A DNA stretch of 52,172 nt from Pelagophyceae sp. CCMP2097 (Eukaryota > Sar > Pelagophyceae): contig MU657166.1 of assembly GCA_026770575.1 (NCBI GenBank), forward strand, positions 251,309-303,480. Reading direction: 5' to 3'. This document shows positions 11,512 through 21,501 of the stretch, piece by piece. The notes under the pieces were generated by a model that saw only the letters and a program-made list of their open reading frames with translations, was not told the origin of the DNA and searched no databases. The number at the start of each line of letters is the position of its first letter. The first letter of the stretch is position 1. A program made the translations under genes and the position numbers.

Positions 11512-12513
11512 TTACAAGTCGGGTTCGAGGAAGTTTAGGATGACACGGAGCGTCGCATCTTGCTTTTTGAACTTGGCCCTCACGCTCGTCTCATCCACGG
11601 CCCGCGGCAACAAAACCCGCAGCGAGACCGCGCCGAAGCAAAACGACAGCTCTGATGCCGTGGCGAAAACATCGAGGTCCGCCGCGCTTGTGGCGCCGGA
11701 GATTGGGCCGATGATAACGACGAAACCGCCGTCCGTCTCCTGCAATTCATACGCCGGCGCCGCAACGGCGTCCAGCGATACCACGTTCGGCGCGAAGAGC
11801 GCGGAAACGTCGGCGGCGCTTAGATGCGGCGCGGGCGCCGCCGTGGCGCGTGGCCGCGTCTCGAACATGCTTGACATCTTTTGCGACAGCCCCTTGGACC
11901 GTAGGTACTCCGCCTCGGCGGCGCCAAACGACATCGTCGTCGTCGTCGGGGCGCGCGGCGGCAAAACGGGCGCCTCGTCGTCGCTCGAGGCGTCGTCGTC
12001 GTCGCCGCTAGCGAGCTTCTTCAGAAGTTTGCGCGATAAGTCGCGGCTCCGCGCGTACGCCGACACGGCGCCCTCGTACTTGGCCTTGGCCGGGCCCTCG
12101 GCGGGTTGTGAGACGACGCGCGCCGAGCCGTGGCCGAGGTGGACTCGCGTCAGAGCGGCGCAGACGTCGCGGCGGCCCGCGCCGTTCGGCGGCGGCGGCG
12201 GCGGCGACGCATCGTCGGCGGAGCGCGCGTCGGTCAGCGGCTGCGGCGGTAGCGGGGACGTGAGCCTCCGAGGGCTGTCGTCGACGATACCTGCGGGACG
12301 CTTCTCAAGACATGACGAGCACAGACGCGACGCACCGCCGATCGGGCGCGGCGGTTCGCAGACGCGCACGTCGGTCCGCGACTGCAGCGTCCGCGCCGCC
12401 GCGTTTTGGGGGCCGCTGTCCATCTGCGTGGCGTCGATGCGCTGGGGCGGTGGACAGTGGACGAGGTCCTTGTCAACGCCACGGTGCGCGTAAAACTTGC
12501 CCTGATGACTCAT
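11512..12513 (-). CDS. PIH1/CS-domain protein, likely HSP90 co-chaperone type
   Basis: Single-exon frame of 333 aa. The last ~90 residues (PAYELQETDGGFVVIIG ... LDVFATASELSFCFG ... LRVLLPRAVDETSVRAKF ... ATLRVIL) have the pattern of the beta-sandwich CS/p23-like half of PIH1 proteins, which with HSP90 assemble dyneins, R2TP clients or other complexes. The N-terminal two thirds are low complexity (Pro, Asp and Ser runs) with two similar SRDLSRKLLKK / SKGLSQKMSS segments; the PIH1 N-domain itself is not evident. A Cys pair (CSSC) lies near aa 68. It sits 210 bp beyond the phosphatase start on the same strand. An upstream exon cannot be excluded, since the N-terminus is not family-typical. Confidence 0.6.
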   Translation of the reverse strand: MSHQGKFYAHRGVDKDLVHCPPPQRIDATQMDSGPQNAAARTLQSRTDVRVCEPPRPIGGASRLCSSCLEKRPAGIVDDSPRRLTSPLPPQPLTDARSADDASPPPPPPNGAGRRDVCAALTRVHLGHGSARVVSQPAEGPAKAKYEGAVSAYARSRDLSRKLLKKLASGDDDDASSDDEAPVLPPRAPTTTTMSFGAAEAEYLRSKGLSQKMSSMFETRPRATAAPAPHLSAADVSALFAPNVVSLDAVAAPAYELQETDGGFVVIIGPISGATSAADLDVFATASELSFCFGAVSLRVLLPRAVDETSVRAKFKKQDATLRVILNFLEPDL

Positions 12514-13535
12514 CTCGCACGGCGCGAGGCGCGCGCGACAAGGTCCGGGCCGCTTCGTACGAGCTGCGCACCCAGACCAAAGGCTCGACCTTTTTTTGAA
12601 ACGACTTTTTAAAACGACTTTTTAAAACCTTGTTCTTGGAGGACCAGCCTCCGAGGCGCTGGCTTACCTGGGCACGCCCATCTCCGTAAAGCCGCAGCAG
12701 CCGGACTCTATAGGAGAATCGAGCTCTTTCAAAGGAGAGAGGTCGCTTCGAAAAAGTGACCTCGCTTCGGAGAGCGAGGCAAGAGAGCGAGGCCGGCCTT
12801 GGGGTCCGCCGCGGGCCACAGCGAGCCTCCTCCGGTCCGGCGGCCTGACCCCTCGTGTGAGGCAGAGAGAGGAGAGTCGTTGACGGTTCCACAATGGACG
12901 GCTCGACGGCCGCCCGAAGAGGGTCCTCCGTCCTGCAGCGACTGACGCAGGACGCCGGACTCGACCGGGCATGTGCGTCTTCCTTTGGGAGATGTGAAGC
13001 GGATAACGGGCCCGGGTCGCGCCCGCATGCGACGGCGATCCAAAGTCGGAAAACCGTCACAGCAAGTCGACGGCGCGCGCACCGAGTCGTGCGCGGCATC
13101 CCAGAGGCTCGAGGGACGCTGGAACGCCCAACGCTAGAATCGTGTGCTTGTAATACGTGGCAAAGGGGCGGTTTCCGGAGTGTGTGCTGTACGACGCGCG
13201 CCGCCTGCCGCCGTCAAAGGCTCGCGACGCTCCAGAAGCCGCGGGCGGGTCCGAACGCGCGCATCGGGCCGAAGCGTCCGCGCCGGCGACGTCGCGCTCG
13301 CCACCTCGCCGTGATGATCACCGCGTCGGCCGCCACAGTAACCCTCGGGTGGCACCTCGTTGAAACACACATCCCATGTGAAGAGAGAGCTCGAGTCGAG
13401 CGCTCCTTGGAGGGCGGTCCTCGTCGCCGCCAGCGCCACGTGGGGCAGGAGCGCTCGCCACGGAACCTGACTCGTTGTGCAAGAGACGAGTCTGAACACC
13501 TCCGCAGTGCATCCCACGAGCGTCTCCAGCGGCAC
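12514..13535. other. Unresolved interval, no confident gene
   Basis: Both strands have long open frames because of composition. A minus-strand stretch near 13390-13500 (RALLPHVALAATRTALQGAL) and the plus strand after 13540 both look protein-like and conflict, so no model is offered. Short near-duplications (TCGAAAAAGT..., GAGAGCGAGGC) occur near 12740-12800. Confidence 0.4.
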
Positions 13536-13935
13536 TTTGCCTGGCTCCGACAAGCGGCTGCACCCTCGCTCTGGAGGGCCGATCGACGCTCCTGGCGTCC
13601 CAGCCGTGGCATCGACCCGTCCTGACCTTCGAATGCACCGCCGCGGCCGAGACTCCGGAGTCGCCAAAAGCACCGCGGTACCGCACCCTACGCACCGGGG
13701 ACTCGGAGTTCACTGTAGTAGTAGCGGCAGCGTAGACGTTTCGAGCGTTCGAGGCTCTGCTGTCGGTGGGGCATTCGGGAGGAGCACCCCGGTCAGTCCC
13801 TCGTCTTCCCCAACACGGCTGCTCTGCCGAATGAAAATTGTCTTCTAAAGGTACCGATCGAGCGAGCACCTGGACGTTGAACGCCCTGCGCGACCAGCAC
13901 TCGACGGACGCGCACGACACGATGAACAAGCAGCC

Positions 13936-14091
13936 GCAGGAGTCGGTCAATATCTTGTATTTTAAATTTTAGAAGATTGACGGCTGGCTGTCGTGCCTCC
14001 TAGGCCAATTGCACTAAAATGCAAACCGTTCTCCGTCACAGCAAATACAAACCGGCATCAGTAAAGGCGATGTCGCTGCGCGGCGTTTTTC
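13936..14091 (+). repeat. Introner-like repeat, copy 1
   Basis: A 156-bp sequence beginning GCAGGAGTCGGTCAA and ending GCGCGGCGTTTTT-C. It is about 90% identical by eye to copy 2, 33 bp further on. The outer flanks share nothing with those of copy 2, so it behaves like a dispersed unit rather than half of a simple tandem duplication. It occupies the position of an intron just before the CCVC micro-exon. No terminal inverted repeat is visible. Confidence 0.65.
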
Positions 14092-14124
14092 ATCCGTGCC
14101 CAAGCCCTGCTGCGTCTGCTACGC

Positions 14125-14279
14125 GCAGGAGTCGGTCAAAATCTTGTATTTAAAAATTTTAAAGATTGACGAGTGGCTGTCGGGCCTCCTAAGCCAATTG
14201 CACTAGAATGCAAACCGTTCTCCGTCACAGCAAATACAGACCGGCATCAGTAAAGGCGAGGCCGCTGCGCGGCGTTTTC
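14125..14279 (+). repeat. Introner-like repeat, copy 2
   Basis: A 155-bp near-copy of 13936-14091 with the same ends. It separates the two Cys pairs of a MYND finger, which is where an intron must be removed to rebuild the finger. The internal segment TGCAAACCGTTCTCCGTCAC is identical in both copies. Confidence 0.65.
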
Positions 14280-14445
14280 TTGCAAGCACTGCACCAAGTG
14301 CAAATCGCGTCACTACTGCTCCAAAAAGTGCCAGCTCGTAGACTGGAACGAGGGCGGGCACAAGGCGCAGTGCAGACAGCTGGCCTCCGATTTCCAGGAC
14401 CGCCTCCTCGAAAAGGGCCCCGAAGGGGCCGGCGGCTATTACTAA

Positions 14446-15133
14446 CTAAGGATTGTTTCCACTTGTACCATTACTCGGCTCGCGCCGCCAACGCCGACGC
14501 GGCGCAACGGCGCTTCAAACGTGGTCTTTGCGGCGCGCTGCGTTGTCACCAGTCAATTTGTTTGAAAATCACCGCAATTTACGAAAATCACCGCAATTTA
14601 CGAAAATCACCGTTATTTTTTCAAAAATCATCAAATTTAAAAATTTGGAGATTTTAGTCGCCACTTAGCGCATTCGACGCGCGCTGACGCGGCGAGTCCG
14701 AATCCGATACTTTTAGCGTGTTTCGCGAAAAACGGTATTTTAGCGATAATCGTCATTCGACGTTTTTTACAACGGCTTTTGGGTTACTATGTTATCCGCG
14801 GCGAGACAAGGCTCGGGGTGCAAAAACTAGGCCAGGCACCGCGTTTAATTCAGGCTACGACAGGTGAAGGGGGTCCCACGGCCAAAATCGCACTTTTGTT
14901 TTGGACCGCAAGGAACGTTCTTTCGAAAGTCACATTGAAGGGTAAAAGTGGAAATAATCCTTAGATAGTAATAGGCCAGTTCCGGATTTTGCACCAGAAC
15001 AGAATACGATTTCGACGACTTTCTTTAAGCGATTATTTTCGGCGACGTGCCCTGATGCAAAAAGAACTACTAGGATTCCTACGGCTCCCTTCGGGAGCCT
15101 GGAATATTGGCTTATGCGGTCCTTGGTGGCGGA
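14446..15133. other. AT-richer intergenic stretch with a short tandem repeat
   Basis: Downstream of the MYND exon, GAAAATCACCGCAATTTAC recurs at about 14571-14620 (two full copies and a partial), followed by T-rich sequence. Base composition here is markedly less GC-rich than the neighbouring genes. A 61-codon plus frame at 14779 matches nothing known. No gene is seen. Confidence 0.5.
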
Positions 15134-15967
15134 CTAGTGCCCCTTCATTTTGCGCAGCCCGCCGCGAGTCGCTCTGGTCACCGCCTTTTTCAGGTCGAGC
15201 ATCTTGTGCGCGGCCGGATAGCCCGCGAAGAGCGTCAGAAACGCCCAGCCGATCACGTTCCTGCGGGAGAACTGCAGTTTGAAAGCGATCCTCGCCACGG
15301 CCGCCGCCTCGACGGCGTTGGCGCAGACAATGGCCGCCGTGGCGAGGCGCATGAACTGCTTCGATGGGGGCACGTCCTGTTTTAACGAAAGCGTCGCTAT
15401 CCGGACGACGTCGTCGAGCTGTTCGGACGACATCTCCGGTCGCGGACGATGGGTCCCTTTCGTGCACATGTCAAACGACCCTCTTTCAAACGAATCTCTT
15501 TCGAATCGTGCATTCGAACGCACCTCGGCGTGCATGCCGACTGCCCTCGCGATTCGCTCCTCAAGGACGTGGACGCCGTGGAGGTGGCACCACGCGAAAG
15601 CCAGAAACGACCACATCAGTCCAACAAACACAGTCAAAAAGCCAAAGGCGAGCCTAGGGCCAGCGTCCGCAAAGCCAAAGATCGCGGGGTGTCACCTCGG
15701 CCTTGCGCCGCGCTCGCGCATGTCGAGGATTTGTCTGCTGACTTGCGCTTTGGAAGTGCATTCGTGCTCGAATGATACGCGGTGGTGCTTGGCGGCGCCG
15801 TAGCTGTTGAGGCAGCGCATGTCGAGTCCGCTTGAATCGGCGCGGTCGACGATGGCCATGGATGCGGACGTCTCGCCGCAACTCCACGCGAGCAAAATCA
15901 GCGTGAGAGGGTCGCCATTCACGCTCCGAACAGCCCACTCGAAGACGCCCTCGCTCTCCGCCGCCAT
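15134..15967 (-). CDS. Small predicted membrane protein, family not recognised
   Basis: Two exons, 15967-15696 and 15653-15134, joined in phase 2 through a 42-bp GTGACA...CCTAG intron, give 263 aa. The splice rebuilds a continuous hydrophobic segment (LAFGFLTVFVGLMWSFLAFA). Two more hydrophobic segments follow (LATAAIVCANAVEAAAVARI and VIGWAFLTLFAGYPAAHKM), and the tail is basic (KKAVTRATRGGLRKMK). A stretch with SFERGSF and TKGTHRPRP between them could be a further in-frame intron (GTGCGT at about 15522 to GAG at about 15433), since removal keeps the frame. The N-terminal ~90 aa are soluble-looking. It is divergent from the glycosyltransferase-like gene, with 144 bp between starts. Confidence 0.6.
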
Positions 15968-16111
15968 GGCAGCGTTCGAGGGCTCTCTCGAGAGGCCGTT
16001 GGACCGTCGTCGATCGAAGACGTCGCGATCGAAAGACGAAATCGCCGAAGTCGGCGGTGTGTAAACACATACAGAAGAGTCTTGCGAAGGCGCGCCCCGC
16101 CGCCGCCCGCC
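15968..16111. promoter_or_regulatory. Short divergent intergenic region, probable shared promoter
   Basis: 144 bp separate the start codons of two divergent genes (15967 minus, 16112 plus). Any promoter for both must lie here or inside the transcribed regions. No TATA box or clear repeated motif is visible. The assignment rests on gene layout only. Confidence 0.4.
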
Positions 16112-17875
16112 ATGAAGCTGCCTATCCCGTTCCTGGTGCTGGGCGCGCTGACGAGCTTTGGGGCGTACTTTGCGCTGGAGTACTCCAAAGACATCAGCGT
16201 CGAATACAAGCGCTTGATGGACGGCATCGCTCTGTTAGACGTCGACGGCTTCACGCGCGAAAACGCTTCATTCGCGCGCCAGGCCCAGGTCGTGCTCACG
16301 GAGCGCGTCACGGGCGCTTCCAAGTTCCCGCTCGGCACGCAGGAAGCGGTTGCTTTAGAGTGGCGTGCCTCGGACGCCGTCGAGGGTCTGCGAGTCACGC
16401 AAGCGGCGACCGGTTCGGCCAACTCCATGGCCAAGATCGACCCCAAGAAGTCTCTCGTCGTCGGGACGATCCGCATGGGCTTTGGCCACCACCGCATCGC
16501 GTACGCCATGTCTTCCTGGGGTTTGCAGCAGCCGGGCCTGGACGTCTACTTCCACGACTTGCTTAGCATCGACTCCCAAGAGGCCGGGCTCATCCGCGAG
16601 ACGGACGCCATGTACCGCGCCAGCTCCAAGCTCGCGACGGAGTACGGGGGTCCCTTTGAGTGGTTCCATGGGGTGCGTTTATTCCGTGCGGAGACGGACG
16701 CCTCGCCTCTACTCACATCGCCCCATAGATGCTCACGTCCTCGGGCGACGCGACGTCCATGCGGTCCACCGCTTTGATCGGCGCTCGGCTGGCGCCGCTG
16801 ATGAAGGGCCTGCCGCCGGACGTACCCGTCATCGCCTCGCACTCGCTCGTCGCTCTCGCCGCGGCCGTTGCAGGAAGCAAGACCATCCTCAACCTAGTCA
16901 TCGACAACCACCCGCAGTGGTTCGTCATCACGCCGAAAGCGCACAACCTCGTCCAAGGGTGCGTACCCTTGCAAGGGACCATCGTCTCACGGACCTCTAG
17001 GCCTCGAAACTACATCGGCCTCTCGAAAATGCTCGGCGGAGTGAAGGACGCCACCACGCTCACTCTGGCGGGCCACTGGATCCCCCAAGACCTCGTCGTG
17101 AACGCAGAGGCCGACGCCGCTTGGCGTGCGTCGCCGATGCGCCGAGACGTCCCTCGGTCCCTCGGAAGATGCAAAGGCCCCCCTCGGAAGCACGCCATAG
17201 AAAGATGTCCCCCGGAAGCACTTGATAGGCTCGTCTCGCGCGTCGACGCCGTCGGCGCCTCTTACGATCCTCATCCCCGTCGGGGGCGCGGGGGCGCAGC
17301 GGACGTTCATCACGTCCCTGATCAAGGAGTTGGCCCCGCTCGTCGAGGCGGGCCGCGTGCGCCTAGTCGTCAACGCCGGCGACCACGCGGACATGAAGGA
17401 AGCGTTGCTCGAGAGCCTCTCCGCGATTGCCGGCGAGGTGAACGTTATTTCGAACATCGCCGAGGCGCGCGGCCTCGCCAAAAACCTGCGCGCGTGGGCG
17501 CCCGGGAACGAAGACGCAATGCCGCTGCTCAACCTCATGGCCTTTACCGACTACTTCGCCGCCGTCGCCGCGACGGATATTCTCACAAGGGCCGTTGACG
17601 TCTTGGCTTGCAAGCCATCCGAGCTTGCTTTCTACCCCGTCCCAAAGCTCATGATCCGTCGCGTTGGAGACCACGAGGCGCACTCCGCGTCGCGCGCCAA
17701 CGAACTCGGCGACGGCACCGCCGAAGCACGGACCGTGGCCGATGCTTTGGAGTACACGAAGCTCTTCTTGGCGAGCGAGCCTTTGCAGACGATGAACGCG
17801 GCCATTTCCGTCAACGCCCGCGCCGGCGTCTACGACGGCTGCAAGAACGCCCTCGGCCACGCCCAAATCGCCTAG
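16112..17875 (+). CDS. Membrane-anchored glycosyltransferase-like protein (GT-B type, tentative)
   Basis: Four exons, 16112-16672, 16729-16958, 17001-17125 and 17229-17875, with GTGCGT donors and phases 0, 2 and 1, give 520 aa. A hydrophobic N-terminus (LPIPFLVLGALTSFGAYFAL) suggests a signal anchor. The motif VVGTIRMGFGHHRIAYAMSS resembles the glycine/His-rich start of MGDG-synthase/MurG-like GT-B enzymes. LTILIPVGGAGAQ opens a second Rossmann-like half, as expected in a two-domain GT-B fold, followed by VNAGDHADMKEALLE. Between them lie VIASHSLVALAAAVAGSKTI and NLVIDNHPQWF. Donor and acceptor sugars or lipids cannot be assigned. Against the call: the canonical GGGH is absent (GFGHH instead), and it may belong to an uncharacterised family. 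The start ATG gives the hydrophobic leader directly. Confidence 0.6.
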
Positions 17876-18999
17876 ACCACCCGTCAGCCGGAAAACGAGA
17901 GACCAGCACGGCGCGTCCGCGTCCCACGGCGGCTCCGGCCGGGAGCCCTCATATAATTCTGAACGCGATGCTTTCTTAAAGTTCTGAACCATATGCCTGC
18001 CCACCAGGATGCACGCCAGAGTCGCTCGGCGCGGCTGCAAACGTCAAAAGCCGTGATCGTCGCAAGATCGTCGGAAAAGTCTGCAATATCGCCAAGGGCG
18101 GTCGGCCATACGTCCAAGTGGGGACTCTTGTGGACCGACTTCTGCGACGGTGCGCGCCAGGGACCTGCGGGACCCAAGAAAGGGACCCAAGAAAGGGCCC
18201 GAGAAGGGTCCCCAACAAAATGATTCATACCGTGCTCTCAACGGGGCCGTCGACTGGGGGATTCTAGTTCCGAACTATGCATGGCCCAACACCGTCCGGC
18301 CAGCATCAAACGACAAAACCGTCCGGCCTGCGTCGGGACGTCGTCGGCCGACCCGCGTGCTCACAGGGGCTCGCGGGCCGGGGCAAGGACGTTGCTCGAC
18401 TGTCCAGTGCTAGCCACTGGAAGATGCCCGAAGGCGCACGCGACGCTGCTCGCGAGCGATTCCTGCCGCCAAACGGGCCCATAAACGCCAAGAGGCGCGG
18501 ACGCCGTCCCCTAGACGCCAAGCCTACCTCGCAGTCGTGCCTCGCGGCCGCATCGACTCGCGGTCGCATGTCTCACCCGCACCAGGGCGATTTCAGAGGA
18601 CGGTGCGGCGCGTGCCGCCGGTGCCGACGTCACGGGAGCGCAGCGTGTGCGCGCTGGCGCCACGGCCGACGGCCTATTTGATTTTGGAACGCTTGGGATT
18701 TTGGAACTTGGACGCCCTTCCGTTTCAAAGACTTTGGATGTTCCCGCCGCCGTGCCGCAGAGATCCGACGACGCATCGCGGCGGCGCTGCGGCGCTGGAC
18801 ACGGCGGGGTAGTCGGCGGCCGAGGTGATGGAGGCACGTTGAGACTGGCGCTATGACGCTTGACAGACGCTCTCGCTTCGTGGCGACCACCAGCTCGGAT
18901 CGATTCGTGTCAGGGGATACCCAAGTGAGCGCTGCAACGTCGACAAGATCTTAATCTTTTCCATCCTTAGGGACCACGGGATTGTCGGCGCCAAAGGGA
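17876..18999. other. Gene-free interval
   Basis: No exon could be supported in 1.1 kb. It contains a short purine-rich direct repeat (GGGACCCAAGAAAGGGACCC at about 18170-18200), two GACAAAACCGTCCGGCC-like words near 18295-18330, and GC-rich frames without conserved features. The downstream part is the 3' flank of the DJ-1 gene. Confidence 0.45.
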
Positions 19000-19859
19000 T
19001 CATTCGACGAGCATCTGCTTCGCAATCTCTTGGGCCTTTTCCGGGCCGTAAAGCTCGGAGACGAGTTGGATGGCGAACTTGAGCGACGTGCCGGGGCCGC
19101 GGCTGGTGACGAAGTGGGCGTCCACTACGACGTCGCCTAGCCACGGGCATCAAGGGCATCCAGGGCCGTCACGGGCCCGCTCGAAAGGCCATTGACCTGG
19201 CGAGACGGCATCGAGCGCGCCCTCGAACTGCGGTGCCGGGTAACACGTGGCTTTGCGGCCCGCGAGGAGGCCCTTGTATTGAAGCACGACGGCCGGAGCA
19301 GCGCACACTACACAACGATAGCGGGCCTTTGGGCGTCGGTTCTGACGCGCCCCCTTTCGCCGCGCCAGAAATGACGCGCCCCCCTCTTCGCCGCGTCGAA
19401 AGCCCCCCCCTCTTCGCTGCGGGGGGTCGTACCTGCGGCGGTGAGCTTATTCGCCACGCAGTGCTTTCGGAGAATCGCATCCAGCGGAACCGAGTCGCGC
19501 AGGTTCGCGGCGCCAGGCATGCCGCCCGGGCAGACGACGGCGTCCCACTCTTCTTCGACGAGAGTGGAGACGTGCGCGTCTGCGAGGATCTTGAGGCCGC
19601 GAGACATTGTGACGATTAGCGAAGTCGCGTCCGAGTTCGCAGACGCCACCACCACAAACGCCCCGGCGCGCACCAACGTGTCGCTGATACACGTCGTCTC
19701 GATCTCCTCCGAACCGTCGGCGATGGGGACGAGCACTCGTTTCTGCGCCTCGGCGGAAACGCTCGTGAGGCGCGCCACGCCCCGCAACGCGGGCCGCTGG
19801 AACGCGCGCGCTGTGCGCCACGCGCCGCCCAGGAGCAGCGCCGTCCGCACTGCGCCCAT
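19000..19859 (-). CDS. DJ-1/PfpI family protein, probably organelle-targeted
   Basis: DJ-1/PARK7-type protein (redox-sensing and glyoxalase/deglycase-like activities are described for the family). Exons 19859-19433, 19307-19197 and 19136-19000 (phases 1 and 1) give 224 aa. Seen: KRVLVPIADGSEEIETTCIS (with the family Glu), VVCPGGMPGAANLRDS, and the nucleophile Cys in AAVCAAPAVVL, a motif created by splicing intron 1. RKATCYPAP and HFVTSRGPGTSLKFAIQLV follow, then a helical C-terminus. The ~38-residue extension MGAVRTALLLGGAWRTARAF is hydrophobic then basic, with an A|F junction reminiscent of stramenopile bipartite plastid leaders. The donor of intron 2 is uncertain (GTCAAT at 19196, or GTGACG further on). 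Intron 1 contains two near-copies of a CGCGCCCC...TTCGCCGCG word. Confidence 0.88.
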
Positions 19860-20057
19860 GTGGGGGGTGCGCGCCGCTAAGTCGTTCGAAACGATGAACT
19901 CAAGTGCGAGGCCACGCCCCCACGGGCCACGGGCTCGGGCCACGGCTGCTTGCGGGCTCTGTCGCCACCGCCTGCGGGCAGAGGTGCATCGAGGAGATGC
20001 ACAGGCGCATCTCGCGGCCGCGGGTCGGGATGCATCGAGGCCGGAGGATTTTAGTAT

Positions 20058-20878
20058 CTACGCGGCATCTCCGGCGCGCTGCGCGACTTGCCGGAGGCTC
20101 CGCTTGTGCAGCGCCGCGAGCTGCGCCGTGCACAGCAGCAGCGCCGCCAGGTCGGCCTCGACGTCGGCGCCGCCGCCTCGTTTGAGCTCAACCTCACTCA
20201 GCCGACCTACGTGCCGAGGCATCTCTTCCGAGCGACGCAGTCCGGGCTCCTCTGAGCGACGCAGTCTGGGCCATCTCCTCCGGGCCCGGGCGTCTCCTCG
20301 GGCGCCCCAGACGCAGCGATGTGCCGGCGGCAGCGCTAAGCTTTAAGAGGACGTCGGACGCCGAGGCAGGCGCGCCGGCGGCACGCTGCAGCGCCTCGAA
20401 CGAGTCGATGGGCACCGGGGCCGCCGCGGCGGCAGGCGCGGTTTCCTTGTCTTCTGGCGCGTGCCAGTGCGGCCTGTGCGCGGTGTCGAGGCCACGTCGG
20501 CGGACGAATGACCACCGGCGGGGCGACTACGCACCAGCCGGTCCGCGCCCGTGCCACATCCTCGGGGATCGACTCGAGGCTCTGGCCCGGCATCGTCGCC
20601 CGGCGCGGCGGCGCGGCGGCGGGCGCGGCAGCGGGGGCGGCGGGCGCGGTGGCGGGCGCAGCCGCGGCGGGCGCATCCGCTTCCGCCGCTTCCGCGTGCC
20701 AGTGCGGCCAGCCGGTGCGCGCGCGCGCGACGGCCTCTGGGATGGACTCGGTGGACTGGCCGGGCATGGCGTGGCGCGCGCCCCCGTGGCGCGCGCCGAG
20801 CCCGCTTGGGCCGAGGCCGCTTGAGCGCAGCGAAACGCTCCGCGCGCACAAAGAAACGAGGAGCAGCGCGCCGAGCAT
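20058..20878 (-). CDS. Secreted or organelle-targeted protein with internal PHWH repeats, unknown function
   Basis: Exons 20878-20535, 20473-20313 and 20206-20058 close perfectly in phases 2 and 1 to give 217 aa. An N-terminal hydrophobic segment (MLGALLLVSLCARSVSLRSS) looks like a signal peptide. Two copies follow of MPGQSxESIPExVARARTGW, each continuing PHWHA, separated by an Ala/Pro-rich linker. The second copy is only complete after removal of the GTGCGT...CACAG intron, which argues strongly for the model. The C-terminal part is helical (VPIDSFEALQRAAG, SASDVLLKL, ADLAALLLCTAQLAALHK). No known family was recognised. Intron 2 contains a duplicated ACTGCGTCGCTC word. An in-frame ATG 27 bases upstream (20905) is also possible. 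Confidence 0.65.
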
Positions 20879-20905
20879 GTCGACCGTATGCGCAAAGGCG
20901 CGCAC

Positions 20906-21501
20906 CGAGCCCCGGCCGAGCGCTTCAACCGCGCGGACGTCACGAAGCCGCAGTTCTCACCGAACTTGGATTTCGGCGAGGTTAAATCGCTAAACAATTC
21001 TGCAAGGCAAGGCGAGGCAATCCGGGCGCTCCGACGTCCGTGGCCGAGGACTCGTCTGGCGTTGGGCGAAGGGCGCCTCTTGCCCACGCCGCGGCTGCGT
21101 CGCCGCCCTTTGGGCCCTCGGCCGGCGTCGGGGCTCGCCGCCGCTCTGGCGCCCGCGGCCGCGCGCCGAGGCGCTCCAGGAACTTGGCGACGGAGTGTAC
21201 GCATCCCGAGACGACTACACTCTAGAACACTGGCGACGGATTCGACGCCTCCGCATGCCCGGCGACGGAGTCGACGCTCGAAATGGAACGTTTGAAAGTC
21301 GACGGCGGGCCGTGCCCCGCGCGCCGCGCGTGCGCCGACGAGCCTCGCGCGCGCCCCGCGGCGCGGCCGGCGGCCCCAGAGTGCTTCTCGACTCGTCGGA
21401 GTGAAACGTGTTTAGCCGACCGGAGCAATGGCTCGAATGGAGCTCGCCGCCGCGCGGGTGGCGGTGTGACGTCGGGTCGGCGCCTCGGCTTCCGGCCTGC
21501 A
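20906..21501. other. Intergenic interval
   Basis: About 600 bp between the start of the PHWH-repeat gene and the stop of the lipase gene, both on the minus strand. Only composition-driven frames are seen; no motif or repeat of note. Confidence 0.45.

Larger units (their letters stand above)
13536..14445 (+). pseudogene. MYND zinc-finger gene, fragment or incompletely resolved
   Basis: The last exon (14281 or 14287-14445, TAA) codes CTKCKSRHYCSKKCQ, then DWNEGGHKAQC, the second half of a MYND finger (zinc-binding, protein-protein contact), and ends in GGYY. The first Cys pair of the finger (PCCVCYAQES) lies in a ~30-nt exon at about 14101-14130. A further plus-strand piece at about 13540-13733 (RPVLTFECTAAAETPES, FTVVVAA) ending at a GT looks like an upstream exon. 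The two introns around the micro-exon are nearly the same sequence and are listed separately. Both can be read in phase 0, with donor after GAGTCG and acceptor CAAG. The 5' part is not resolved, so this may be a live gene with introner-type introns or a decayed one. MYND proteins ending this way are numerous in marine algae. Confidence 0.5.

Noticed and set aside
12473..13950. Retroelement polymerase or other gene on the minus strand
   Set aside because: No reverse transcriptase, integrase or protease motifs. The competing plus-strand exon near 13540-13733 fits better with the MYND fragment.
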